From: Bacteriovoracaceae bacterium | GTDB lineage: Bacteria > Bdellovibrionota > Bacteriovoracia > Bacteriovoracales > Bacteriovoracaceae | Length of the DNA stretch: 64,000 bases | NCBI GenBank assembly: GCA_947377285.1 | Contig: CANCFT010000018.1 | Location: 1 to 64,000 of the forward strand | Reading direction: 5' to 3' | Shown: one piece after another, positions 54,558 through 62,837 of the stretch | How the letters are laid out: each line of letters begins with the position of its first letter | Numbering within the stretch: position 1 is the stretch's first letter | The notes under the pieces: model-generated | What the model was told of the DNA's origin: nothing | Seen by the model: only the letters and a program-made list of their open reading frames with translations | Database searches by the model: none | Position numbers and translations under genes: made by a program

Positions 54558-54645
54558 TTGCTGTACTCCTTATAAAGTTAGTGAAAATTCATAGTTATAT
54601 AATATCACCAAATTTTAGGATTTTTTCAACAATTGGTAAATATAT

Positions 54646-54870
54646 TTATGAATCTCGAATTTTTCTTCGTATTGAATGTTTTGCTTGATTATACTCTTTA
54701 CGTGACCTGTCTTTGGCGTGCCGATAAACTTTACCAATATTAAAAGAAATATGGTCAATATGCTCTCTAAGTTCTTCAAGTTCGTGTTGACTTAATTTAT
54801 TTCGCCTCACTTTAGTTGACTGGGATGAATAGAGGCCATCTTCCCAATTCTGCTCTCCACTTAATTTCAC
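54646..54870 (-). CDS. 74-residue basic helical protein
   Basis: It starts with GTG, with AAGGAGG five bases upstream, so it is a well-supported small gene. It is charged and helical (LSQHELEELREHIDHISF) and ends in a very basic stretch. No hydrophobic segment. I recognise no family; nucleic-acid or protein binding is possible. It precedes the 38-residue Lys-rich gene on the same strand. Confidence 0.7.
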   Translation of the reverse strand: MKLSGEQNWEDGLYSSQSTKVRRNKLSQHELEELREHIDHISFNIGKVYRHAKDRSRKEYNQAKHSIRRKIRDS

Positions 54871-54986
54871 AATTGCCTCCTTAACAGATTTATTCCTAAA
54901 AATAGTTTCAAAGAATATTAATAAAAAATAAAATAGAAAATTTTTAAAATATATAAAGAGAAAACTATGAATCCATTTTTTTTAAT

Positions 54987-55364
54987 TCAATGAGAACAAT
55001 ATCGATTAACAATTCCAATCAGGTCATTAATTTCAAAAGCTTTATTTAGGTGCTCTACATGAAAGGGAGTTACATCTTTTTCAAGGGATTTTTCGGCAGA
55101 TAAAATGACTATTGGAATAGTTGAAAGTTCAGAATTCTTGTCCATTTTTATAGTTGATAAAAACTCTAATCCATTCATAGAAGGCATCATAAGATCACAA
55201 AAAATTAATGATGGTTTTATATTATGAGATAGAATTTCAAGAGCACTGGCTCCATTATCAGCACAAAATGACTGATGGCCCAAAATAGATAAAACTTTTT
55301 TTAAAGCTGTTTGAACTTCTGGATCATCATCAATAATTAGAATCTTTCTCGATTTTTTCATCAT
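54987..55364 (-). CDS. stand-alone receiver, partner of the Hpt protein
   Basis: The receiver has the acidic triplet D12-D14, phospho-acceptor D57 in IFCDLMMP, the Thr/Ser position in VILSAE, and the conserved Lys in LNKAF, where the usual Pro after Lys is Ala. Its ATG overlaps the stop of the Hpt gene (TAATG). It is the last gene of a three-gene coupled operon (DAC-like, Hpt, receiver) and probably gives or takes phosphate from that Hpt domain. Confidence 0.9.
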   Translation of the reverse strand: MMKKSRKILIIDDDPEVQTALKKVLSILGHQSFCADNGASALEILSHNIKPSLIFCDLMMPSMNGLEFLSTIKMDKNSELSTIPIVILSAEKSLEKDVTPFHVEHLNKAFEINDLIGIVNRYCSH

Positions 55365-55702
55365 TATTTTAATTTTTCTTCATTTAAAAAAGTTTGAAAT
55401 TCATCAATCACTTTGGGCAACTTTGAAATATCACCATTTTTAGCGGTGTCTTCAATACGATTTCCAATTTCACTCAATGCTGAAAATCCATACAAACCAG
55501 CACTACCCTTAATCTTATGCCCTATCTTTTGGATTTTTTCTAATCGATTAGAATCTAATTCATCTTTTAGATTATTTTTAATTTCTAATAAATCCTCAAA
55601 TCTTTTTTCGATATAATTTTTTCCTTGGGAAAAGAAATATTTCTCTATCTCATGAATTCGGCTTACTTCAGAAATTGAATGAACTCTCGTGTTCGATTTC
55701 AT
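55364..55702 (-). CDS. histidine-phosphotransfer (Hpt) protein
   Basis: This 112-residue helical protein carries the Hpt motif IGHKIKGSAGLYGF, with H62 as phospho-acceptor, followed by a helix with ALSEIGNRIED. Such domains shuttle phosphate between receivers in multistep relays. The start overlaps the DAC-like gene by four bases (ATGA), with GAGG upstream, and the stop overlaps the receiver gene, so all three are translated together. No histidine kinase is visible nearby. Confidence 0.9.
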   Translation of the reverse strand: MKSNTRVHSISEVSRIHEIEKYFFSQGKNYIEKRFEDLLEIKNNLKDELDSNRLEKIQKIGHKIKGSAGLYGFSALSEIGNRIEDTAKNGDISKLPKVIDEFQTFLNEEKLK

Positions 55703-56925
55703 ATTAATACCTCGTTAGTTTTTACTAAATGTTTATAAGGCCTGCTTTCCAATGTAAAACAATTCTCTGTTTTAAGAATTCCCTGACAAATTGGGCAATT
55801 CAAAATTAAATCTTTGTCCCATTCGAAAACATTTACTTGCTCAACCACAAGATTCTTCTCGCAAAAATGACAAATTAACTCATAGGTCGAGCTTGTTATA
55901 TCAAGTTGTTTTTCTGGCAGTATTTTTCTTAAATCATGTGCTGATTTGTAAGATGGATGAATACTCAAGCCTGCAATATTCACACCATCAGAAAAAATAG
56001 TCACAGGTCCATCACTTGAAATTGTAATCACTAATGTATTTGTAAAATCATAAGAAAAACGTTTAGCTGATGTGTGCCTAGTTCCTTTAAGTTCAGGAAT
56101 TATTGTTCTACTTTTATTTGAATTTTTTAAATGAATGCCAGTTCGTAAAATGTCTCCCTCTGAATTAACATAAGTTGCCCCATCAATCAGAGAAAAAAAA
56201 TGACAAAAAGAATTTGCTTTTTTCTCATCTAATAATGAAAAACGAAAATCATTCATTTCTATCCCAGTTGTGAGAATTTCGACATTATCTATAGTTATTT
56301 CATTGAGCCACCAAACAATTGTTGCCCCCACTTTAGGTATCGGACTAAGTAAGTGAAAGGCAAACTCAAGTACCGTATTCAAAACATTGTGATTAATTTC
56401 AGAAACACATCTTGAAATTTTCCAAGCAGCTTCTTTTATCAATGGTTTTCTATACCAACTTCTATTCTCAAGTAAAATAATATTATTGCCTTGAAAAAAT
56501 TTAATTATTCCTCCCGGCCCTCTTTGAACAAACAAACCACCGGATGGCGGAAAAGCTCTGACTAATAATAATTCATTTGAAATTGGTTCCTTAAAATATA
56601 CTAATCCAAAAAATATATCTTTTTCATATATAAGAAAACAGTCTATACCATTAGCAAATTTTCTAGCCATCTCAATATGCTCAACACTGACTAGAACATA
56701 ATCAACACCATATAATTCAGCAGCTACTTCAACAAAGAGTACACCAATAGATGGAATTAAACCTTCATGAGCTTCGCTTGCAATAACAATTGATAATTCA
56801 TTTAAAATTGTTTTTGATGATAACCATTTATGATTATTTTCAATTTTTATTCCATTTAACTCAAGTTCTCTTGCGAGAAGTCTCTGCATTTCATTAAGGT
56901 GTTCGGAACTAGTTGCCAACATCAT
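55699..56925 (-). CDS. diadenylate-cyclase-like (DAC/DisA_N) protein with zinc ribbon
   Basis: Residues about 180-325 resemble the diadenylate cyclase fold: VGATIVWWLNE, then IDGATYV with the DGA motif at 248-250, then KGTRHTSAKRFSYDF with RHT at 283-285 where active enzymes have RHR, and finally LVITISSDGPVTIFSDG. These enzymes make c-di-AMP from two ATP. The third RHR residue is Thr here, so activity is uncertain. The N-terminal 170 residues probably form a sensor domain, and two CxxC pairs (C352/C355 and C377/C380) form a zinc ribbon at the C-terminus. It is the first gene of the operon with an Hpt and a receiver, which suggests phosphorelay control of a nucleotide second messenger. The family assignment is by motif only. 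Confidence 0.75.
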   Translation of the reverse strand: MMLATSSEHLNEMQRLLARELELNGIKIENNHKWLSSKTILNELSIVIASEAHEGLIPSIGVLFVEVAAELYGVDYVLVSVEHIEMARKFANGIDCFLIYEKDIFFGLVYFKEPISNELLLVRAFPPSGGLFVQRGPGGIIKFFQGNNIILLENRSWYRKPLIKEAAWKISRCVSEINHNVLNTVLEFAFHLLSPIPKVGATIVWWLNEITIDNVEILTTGIEMNDFRFSLLDEKKANSFCHFFSLIDGATYVNSEGDILRTGIHLKNSNKSRTIIPELKGTRHTSAKRFSYDFTNTLVITISSDGPVTIFSDGVNIAGLSIHPSYKSAHDLRKILPEKQLDITSSTYELICHFCEKNLVVEQVNVFEWDKDLILNCPICQGILKTENCFTLESRPYKHLVKTNEVLI

Positions 56926-57018
56926 CGCGACTCCTATAAAACATTAAAACAACAAATGCATTTGAGAAAAAAACTCACACATGCATTTTCTACATAATCT
57001 TAATCAGAAGGATTAACA

Positions 57019-57438
57019 ATGATCGAAATTTCCAAAAAAAATCCTCGCTCAGTTTTTGTTGTTGAAGATGATTTAGAACTCTCTTCAGTCATCGACCGCA
57101 TTCTAATAAGTATTGATCCAACGTTAATTCTCGAATGGGCCACTACAGCGGAAGAGGCCATAAGATCTTTAGTAAAACGAGCGGAAGAAAACAAAGAAAC
57201 CCCCTATGACTTAGTTATCTGTGATATTTTTCTTGAAGGTGCCAGAAATGGATTAGACCTTTGGAAGTTTTGTCATACTCACTATCCAGAAATGAAGGTC
57301 ATTATTATTTCAGGTATTGATCAAGAAAAATTAACAACCCTACTAGAAACAGGTGAAAAAGCTCCTCTTTTTTTAAGTAAACCTTTCTCAGTAGGTGACT
57401 GTAGTAATCTTTTAGAAAAACTACTAATCGAGTCGTAG
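57019..57438 (+). CDS. stand-alone receiver, divergent from the DAC-like operon
   Basis: The 139-residue receiver has acids E16-D18, phospho-acceptor D69 in VICDIFLEG, Ser in IIISGID and Lys-Pro in FLSKPF. A 15-residue loop insertion follows the first helix region. AAGGA precedes the ATG. It is divergent from the DAC-like/Hpt/receiver operon, with 93 bases between start codons, so it may be a second partner for the same Hpt protein. Confidence 0.9.
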   Translation: MIEISKKNPRSVFVVEDDLELSSVIDRILISIDPTLILEWATTAEEAIRSLVKRAEENKETPYDLVICDIFLEGARNGLDLWKFCHTHYPEMKVIIISGIDQEKLTTLLETGEKAPLFLSKPFSVGDCSNLLEKLLIES

Positions 57439-57519
57439 CTTGCACGAATTAACGAAAGAGAAAAAATACATTAATTACATCTCAGACATAACTTTTAATT
57501 ATCTTAATTTTAATTAAAA

Positions 57520-58989
57520 CTATTTAAGATTAATGAGACTGAGTTCTCTGTTGTGTTTTTCTGTTTCATTTTGAAAATAAACAGGTGGAGCAACTCTTTC
57601 TTCACAATTTTCTTTTGAACATCGCTCGCAAGTTTGACCAATTGAAATTTTTGGAAGAATTGGGTCATCTAAAAATTTTATCACATTTTTTAAATCATTG
57701 TTGACAAGAAATCCGATGGTAAGAGATTGGTTAGTATTGGCTTGGGTATTTGTTTTCCGGGCAAGAGAAATAGAAAAATAAGGTTGTCCGTCTTCAACAA
57801 TAGAAATTTGCCCCAAAACAAGTGATAATTTTTGATTTATTAATTTCTGATTTTTTAATTGAACTAAACTTTTAATGGCCACCCATCGGCGACAATAACT
57901 TTCGCTCATTTTTTGGCCATGTGGACTATGCAATTGTGAAAGGTGAAGCTCTTTATTTATGACGTAACTTTCATTTTCATTACTAGGCTTATCACTTTGT
58001 GTCGTTACACCAAGAAAAAAAAGTTCATTAACTTTGAAGTGCGATGGAAGCACTTGAGTCAGTCGGTGAAAAAACAAATCTGGACCTACTTGATATTTTT
58101 CAATTAATGATAAAAAATAAAGAGGATCAAATTGTTGCTTCGAAAAAAATGTTTTTAAATCTTTTGAAAACATTTTTTCTTCTAATAAAATTGCGCCGGC
58201 CAAATAACTTGCTTTATAGTCTTCAAGAAGTGCTCCCAGGCTTTTCTCTGGACTATTTGAACCTAAGGTTTGATAACTAATTTCTTTGGCCAGATAAAAA
58301 GTTTTTTGTCCATTTTCTAATAATTGATTTAAAAATATTTTAGAAGGAGAACTTCGTTTTACATAAAATTTCGTTTCTTTTAGTAATGGATTTGCAGTTA
58401 ATTCTTTTTCATCAATTTCATAATGAAATTTCTTTTTTACATGTGAACTCATTTCAAGATAACCGATACTTTCTTGATCAGCAAACCACTCGAGGCGCTT
58501 AGTCTTTGCCAATTTTTCTAATTCTGGAAAATAGTTATCATTTGTTTCTATAAAGGAGCGCAATGCAGCTGCATAAATATCTTCAAGTTTCATATCAAAC
58601 GAACGAGAAATTTGAAGTACTGTTAAAACAAATGAAGCAAATTTTTCTGGCGCACTTCCCATTAGATCAACAACATCTGATTCAGTTAATCCAAATAATT
58701 CAAATGGCATCTTACTAACAAGATCCCCTTCTAAGAACTTGAGCAAAGGGTGTAAATTTCTTCCTGTTTTAAACGAGACTAAGTCACCGAGGTCAACACC
58801 AAGCCCTTCTGCAAGGGAAGCTAGCTTTTCGACTTTGGGATACTTTTTACCTTTTTCAATCTCATTAAGATAAGACACTGAAAGGTCCGAGAGGTCGGCC
58901 AATTCTTTTAAAGAGAGGTTTCGTCTTAAACGCAATTGGCGAATCTTTAAGCCAAGAATAAATCTAAGGACAGTTTTTTTCTTCAACAT
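57520..58989 (-). CDS. ScfR/RamB-like XRE-family regulator of the glyoxylate bypass
   Basis: The N-terminal 70 residues form an XRE helix-turn-helix (KIRQLRLRRNLSLKELADLS and VSYLNEIEKGKKYPKVEKL). The middle resembles the IrrE-like linker of short-chain-fatty-acyl regulators (ScfR), which control acetate, propionate and glyoxylate genes. The C-terminus has cysteine clusters (CERCSKENCEE) and the CRRW motif earlier, as in the DUF2083-type domain. RamB of corynebacteria controls isocitrate lyase and malate synthase in the same way. It is divergent from the fused gene for exactly these enzymes. No ribosome binding site is present; the promoter suggests a leaderless mRNA. Confidence 0.85.
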   Translation of the reverse strand: MLKKKTVLRFILGLKIRQLRLRRNLSLKELADLSDLSVSYLNEIEKGKKYPKVEKLASLAEGLGVDLGDLVSFKTGRNLHPLLKFLEGDLVSKMPFELFGLTESDVVDLMGSAPEKFASFVLTVLQISRSFDMKLEDIYAAALRSFIETNDNYFPELEKLAKTKRLEWFADQESIGYLEMSSHVKKKFHYEIDEKELTANPLLKETKFYVKRSSPSKIFLNQLLENGQKTFYLAKEISYQTLGSNSPEKSLGALLEDYKASYLAGAILLEEKMFSKDLKTFFSKQQFDPLYFLSLIEKYQVGPDLFFHRLTQVLPSHFKVNELFFLGVTTQSDKPSNENESYVINKELHLSQLHSPHGQKMSESYCRRWVAIKSLVQLKNQKLINQKLSLVLGQISIVEDGQPYFSISLARKTNTQANTNQSLTIGFLVNNDLKNVIKFLDDPILPKISIGQTCERCSKENCEERVAPPVYFQNETEKHNRELSLINLK

Positions 58990-58998
58990 ATTAAGAAA

Positions 58999-59027
58999 AC
59001 TATACGCAAATTGACTTTTGATGTCTA
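58999..59027 (-). promoter_or_regulatory. promoter of the ScfR-like gene, leaderless geometry
   Basis: On the minus strand TAGACA, an exact 17-base spacer and TATAGT lie directly before the gene, with nine bases from the -10 to the ATG and no Shine-Dalgarno. The predicted leader is zero to three bases. Confidence 0.6.
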
Positions 59028-59096
59028 GCAGCGAAAAATAATTATTAGCGAATCTCTATTTTTAGCGAATTTTCGCTATCATTTTTGTTTCGCTAA
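59028..59096. promoter_or_regulatory. symmetric array of TTAGCGAA boxes
   Basis: Direct copies of TTAGCGAA start at 59045 and 59062, 17 bases apart, with a degenerate copy (GCAGCGAA) another 17 bases upstream at 59028. Inverted copies lie at 59072-59079 (TTCGCTAT) and 59089-59096 (TTCGCTAA), again 17 bases apart. The array is symmetric about 59070/59071 and sits between two divergent promoters. It is very likely the binding site of the ScfR-like regulator. Confidence 0.75.
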
Positions 59097-59098
59097 TG

Positions 59099-59127
59099 TT
59101 TACACTCTTTTTAGCATTAAATATTAA
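59099..59127 (+). promoter_or_regulatory. promoter of the fused malate synthase-isocitrate lyase gene
   Basis: TTTACA, an exact 17-base spacer and TATTAA. The last box of the operator array ends two bases before the -35, a typical position for an activator. The leader would be about 40 bases. Confidence 0.6.
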
Positions 59128-59173
59128 GTTAATTAAGGCCCTTGCAATTATTTAGGGAAATGGAGGAATGCTT

Positions 59174-62110
59174 ATGAGTTATCAATCTTTGAACGATTCT
59201 GTAGAAATTTCGACCGGTGCAGCGACTGAAAAATCACTTAAATTACTTGATCCAGGTTTCTTATCGCTTCTGACTGGCCTTCATCGCAAAATGGAGATTC
59301 GAAGAAATCAACTCTTGGCCTGTAGACGAAAACATCAAGAGTCCTACGACCAAGGCGCTATCCCCAGAACTGAAATTTTAAATAGTCAATCAACACTTCC
59401 AGGCTGGAAGGTTGCAGAAATTCCACAAGATTTGTTAAAGCGCAGAGTTGAAATTACAGGGCCTGTCAATGATACGAAAATGGTCATCAATATGCTCTCG
59501 CGGAATGCAGATGGAAGTAGGGCCGATATGGCCATGCTAGATTTTGAAGATTCAATGATGCCCAATTGGAATAATATCATTGATGGTGTTTATAATGTAA
59601 TTGGTGCTAGTAGTGGTGAACTACATTTTCAAAAAGAATCACAATCAAAAATGTATCAATTAGATCCTAACGATATGGCCGCTCTTATGGTTAGAGTTAG
59701 GGGCCTACACTTACAAGAAATTAATATTAAAATTGATGGCCAATATGTTTCAGCGGGACTTTTTGACCTGGCCATTTGTTTTTATCATTCGGCAAGCCTA
59801 CTTATCAAATTAAATAAAACACCTAAATATTATATTCCAAAAATTGAATACCCAATGGAAGCTTGGTGGTGGAATGACTTATTTATCAAGCTTCAGTCTG
59901 ATTTGGGTTATGCAAAAGGAACACTCAGAGTTACTTTTTTAATTGAGACTTTGCCTGCAGCTTTTAATATGGAAGAAATTCTTTTTGAAATTCGTGATCA
60001 CGCTGTAGGAATGAATGTTGGAAGATGGGATAAAATTTTTTCAGATATTAAAACTCTAAAAAACCATCCATCGCGGATAAGTCCCGATCGCGCTGAAATA
60101 ACAATGAAAAAATTTTGGATGGAAAATTATGCAAAAAAACTTGTGAATACATGTCATCGCCGTGGGGCATTTGCCATTGGTGGAATGTCGGCATTTACTC
60201 CTGGAAAAGACACCGAAGTGAGAGCAATTCAAACAAAAAAAGTCATTGAAGACAAAACCAATGAATTTAAATTAGGACATGATGGCTGTTGGGTCTCACA
60301 CCCCTTTTTTATTGGTCCGGCCATTCAATGTTTTCCTAAAAATAATCAACTCCAATTTATTGATGAAAGTTTTCCTCATCAACCTGATCTTTTAATGGAA
60401 GGATCTGGACCTCGCACTCTCACAGGTCTTAAGACCAATATTCAAGTGGCAATCGCTTACCTCATTGGGATGGCAAAAGGATTGGGATGTGTGGCCCACA
60501 ATAATATGATGGAAGACTTAGCAACACTTGAAATTTCTAGGGCCCAAGTTTGGCAATGGAAGCATTATAAAATCGAACTTGCAGAGGGAATGATTGTTGA
60601 TGATGCCTTAATCAAAAATATTTTTTTAGAAGAACAATCTCAATTTGAGCAAGTTATTTTGGCTAATTTTACACTTTCTGAAAACGAAAAAATAGTTGAG
60701 CTCTCAATTCTCCACAAAGCAACAAATGAAGGAATAATTCTTTTTTTAGCTCATAATCTTGAACCTTTTTTAACAACCACTAACACTTTGGAAATTTCAT
60801 CCAACAATACAATTAACAGGAGAGACAAAATGGAAGAATCATCAAAATTAAAACAACTCTGGGAAAAAGATTCAAGATGGAGAGGAATTAAACGCGATTA
60901 CTCACCTGCTGAAGTTTTAAAATTACGAGGATCATATAAATTGGAGCATTCATTGGCCCGTTTAGGAGCTGAAAATTTATGGAGACTAGTCAATGAAGAG
61001 CATCATATAAACGCTCTTGGTGCCTTAACTGGTAACCAAGCTGTTCAACAAGTCAGAGCAGGTTTAAAAGCTATTTATCTTTCAGGCTGGCAAGTTGCTG
61101 CTGACGCGAACTTAGCTGGAGAAATGTACCCTGATCAAAGTTTATATCCATCAGACAGTGTTCCTAATGTCGTTAAAAAAATAAACCAGGCCCTTATCAG
61201 AGCTGACCAAGTAGAAAGTGCTGAAGGAAATGTCACTAGAGAATGGCTTGCTCCAATTGTGGCCGACGCTGAAGCTGGATTTGGTGGAGCGCTTAATGCA
61301 TATGAACTTATGAAGCAAATGATTGCTGCAGGGGCCGCTGGTGTTCACTTTGAAGATCAACTTGCTAGTGAAAAAAAATGTGGCCACTTAGGTGGAAAAG
61401 TTTTAGTGCCAACTTCAGAGTTCATTAAAAAATTAACAGCTGCGCGCCTAGCTGCAGATGTTATGGATGTCCCAACTTTAGTTATTGCTAGAACTGACGC
61501 TCAAGCAGCGACATTACTAACAAGTGATATTGATCTACGTGATCATGAATTTTTAACAGGAGAGCGAACTCCTGAAGGATTTTTTAGAATTAGAAATGGA
61601 ATGGATATAGCGATCGCTCGTGGATTAGCTTACGCTCCCTATGCTGATTTAATTTGGTGTGAAACTTCAACTCCTGATCTTGCAGAAGCTAAATTATTTG
61701 CAGAAAGTATTCATGCAAAATTTCCAGGAAAAATGTTGGCCTATAATTGTTCTCCATCATTTAATTGGAAAAAGAAATTAGATGCAGCTTCAATTGCTAG
61801 CTTTCAAAAAGACCTCGGAGACTTGGGTTATAAGTTTCAATTTGTCACTTTAGCTGGATTTCACTCTCTCAATTATTCAATGTATTCACTTGCCCATCAA
61901 TATAAAACTCACGGGATGAGTGCCTACTCGGCCTTGCAAGAGAATGAATTTAGCGCAGAGTCTATTGGTTACACAGCAACAAGACATCAAAGAGAAGTTG
62001 GCACTGGCTATTTTGATTTGGTATCTAATACTATTACTCAAGGTCAATCTTCAACATTAGCTTTAAAAGGATCAACGGAAGAAGAACAATTTAATTACGC
62101 TTTAGTTTAA
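59174..62110 (+). CDS. malate synthase-isocitrate lyase fusion protein
   Basis: The first 535 residues are malate synthase A-type: [16 protein letters not shown] at the start, [16 protein letters not shown] (acetyl-CoA/Mg region), [11 protein letters not shown] and [14 protein letters not shown] later. Residues from about 555 are a complete isocitrate lyase of about 425 residues, with [17 protein letters not shown], then [10 protein letters not shown], the catalytic [10 protein letters not shown] and [17 protein letters not shown] at the end. Together they turn isocitrate and acetyl-CoA into malate and succinate, allowing growth on acetate or fatty acids. TGGAGG is eight bases before ATG 59174, preferred over an ATG two codons earlier. 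Its regulator gene is divergent. Fusion in this order (malate synthase first) is unusual; the nematode fusion has isocitrate lyase first. Confidence 0.95.
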   Translation: MSYQSLNDSVEISTGAATEKSLKLLDPGFLSLLTGLHRKMEIRRNQLLACRRKHQESYDQGAIPRTEILNSQSTLPGWKVAEIPQDLLKRRVEITGPVNDTKMVINMLSRNADGSRADMAMLDFEDSMMPNWNNIIDGVYNVIGASSGELHFQKESQSKMYQLDPNDMAALMVRVRGLHLQEINIKIDGQYVSAGLFDLAICFYHSASLLIKLNKTPKYYIPKIEYPMEAWWWNDLFIKLQSDLGYAKGTLRVTFLIETLPAAFNMEEILFEIRDHAVGMNVGRWDKIFSDIKTLKNHPSRISPDRAEITMKKFWMENYAKKLVNTCHRRGAFAIGGMSAFTPGKDTEVRAIQTKKVIEDKTNEFKLGHDGCWVSHPFFIGPAIQCFPKNNQLQFIDESFPHQPDLLMEGSGPRTLTGLKTNIQVAIAYLIGMAKGLGCVAHNNMMEDLATLEISRAQVWQWKHYKIELAEGMIVDDALIKNIFLEEQSQFEQVILANFTLSENEKIVELSILHKATNEGIILFLAHNLEPFLTTTNTLEISSNNTINRRDKMEESSKLKQLWEKDSRWRGIKRDYSPAEVLKLRGSYKLEHSLARLGAENLWRLVNEEHHINALGALTGNQAVQQVRAGLKAIYLSGWQVAADANLAGEMYPDQSLYPSDSVPNVVKKINQALIRADQVESAEGNVTREWLAPIVADAEAGFGGALNAYELMKQMIAAGAAGVHFEDQLASEKKCGHLGGKVLVPTSEFIKKLTAARLAADVMDVPTLVIARTDAQAATLLTSDIDLRDHEFLTGERTPEGFFRIRNGMDIAIARGLAYAPYADLIWCETSTPDLAEAKLFAESIHAKFPGKMLAYNCSPSFNWKKKLDAASIASFQKDLGDLGYKFQFVTLAGFHSLNYSMYSLAHQYKTHGMSAYSALQENEFSAESIGYTATRHQREVGTGYFDLVSNTITQGQSSTLALKGSTEEEQFNYALV
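60818..60832 (+). promoter_or_regulatory. internal ribosome binding site and ATG at the start of the isocitrate lyase part
   Basis: AGGAGAG lies five bases before an in-frame ATG at 60830, just where the isocitrate lyase half begins. No stop codon separates the two halves. It may let free isocitrate lyase be made as well as the fusion, or it is a relic of two former genes. Confidence 0.6.
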
Positions 62111-62114
62111 AATA

Positions 62115-62145
62115 AAAAAGGGAGCCAAATAGCTCCCTTTTTTTA
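62115..62145. terminator. terminator after the fused glyoxylate gene
   Basis: AAAAAGGGAGC and GCTCCCTTTTT form an 11-bp stem around CAAATA, followed by further T's. It also lies just downstream of the convergent small gene. Confidence 0.9.
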
Positions 62146-62167
62146 TACATAAAAAAATTATTTATAA

Positions 62168-62449
62168 TTATTTTTTTGCAGCTGGAGCAGTTGTAGATGC
62201 AGCATTTTTTACGTTTTTAGCTGTAACTACTGGAGCATCTTTTTTAACTTCTTTAGTTGCAACTGCAGATACAGAAGCAGCTTTTTCTGATTTAACTTCT
62301 TTAGCAGCAACTGGAGCAGTTTTAACATTTTTTGCTTCACAAGCAGCAAGTTCTTTACCAGTTAAGTTAGCACAAGTTTTTGCTGATTTTGTAGCTGAAA
62401 AAGAAGCAACTGAAGTAAGTGCAAGAGCGATTACGATTAATGATTTCAT
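62168..62449 (-). CDS. small secreted Ala/Lys/Val-rich protein
   Basis: A signal peptide (cleavage near ASFSA) is followed by a cysteine pair (TCANLTGKELAAC) and then about 50 residues made almost only of Ala, Lys, Val, Ser and Glu, with repeated units such as KEVK, KNVK and TAPVAA. AGGAG precedes the ATG. The low-complexity tail suggests a flexible, perhaps cell-wall-spanning or structural, periplasmic protein. Function unknown. Confidence 0.75.
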   Translation of the reverse strand: MKSLIVIALALTSVASFSATKSAKTCANLTGKELAACEAKNVKTAPVAAKEVKSEKAASVSAVATKEVKKDAPVVTAKNVKNAASTTAPAAKK

Positions 62450-62837
62450 GAGATCTCCTAAGGTTTAATACTTAAAGCAAATTATTTTGCTTTTAAAAGT
62501 AAATGGGTTAATTTTTGACGAATTTACCTGATTTTCACAAAACAACAATTTTAAAATTTACAAAATGTAATTCTTTTAGGCTTTTTTTTAAATGTAATGC
62601 CCATGTAATGTTCTAAATTAATAGATAAAAATCCGCGATTAGGTAAATTAAAATTAAACTGTTTATATTGCCCATAAAATGAGTCTCTTTTTTACTTGAA
62701 AAATATCATTTCTTTCGACCAATAATTGCACTAAGTCTCTAATAATATTAACTTTAAAATTTAACCTTTACCTTTTCAACCAAACTAACCGATTAAACTA
62801 AGATAATGGTTAGAATGCAAAAATACTTAGAAAAAAT
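62450..62837. other. 388-base AT-rich intergenic region
   Basis: No convincing coding frame lies here. It holds the leaders of two divergent genes. One perfect inverted repeat, AAAGCAAA and TTTGCTTT around TTAT (62474-62493), lies 25 bases before the small secreted gene and could form a leader hairpin. I see no tRNA or recognised RNA gene. Confidence 0.6.
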
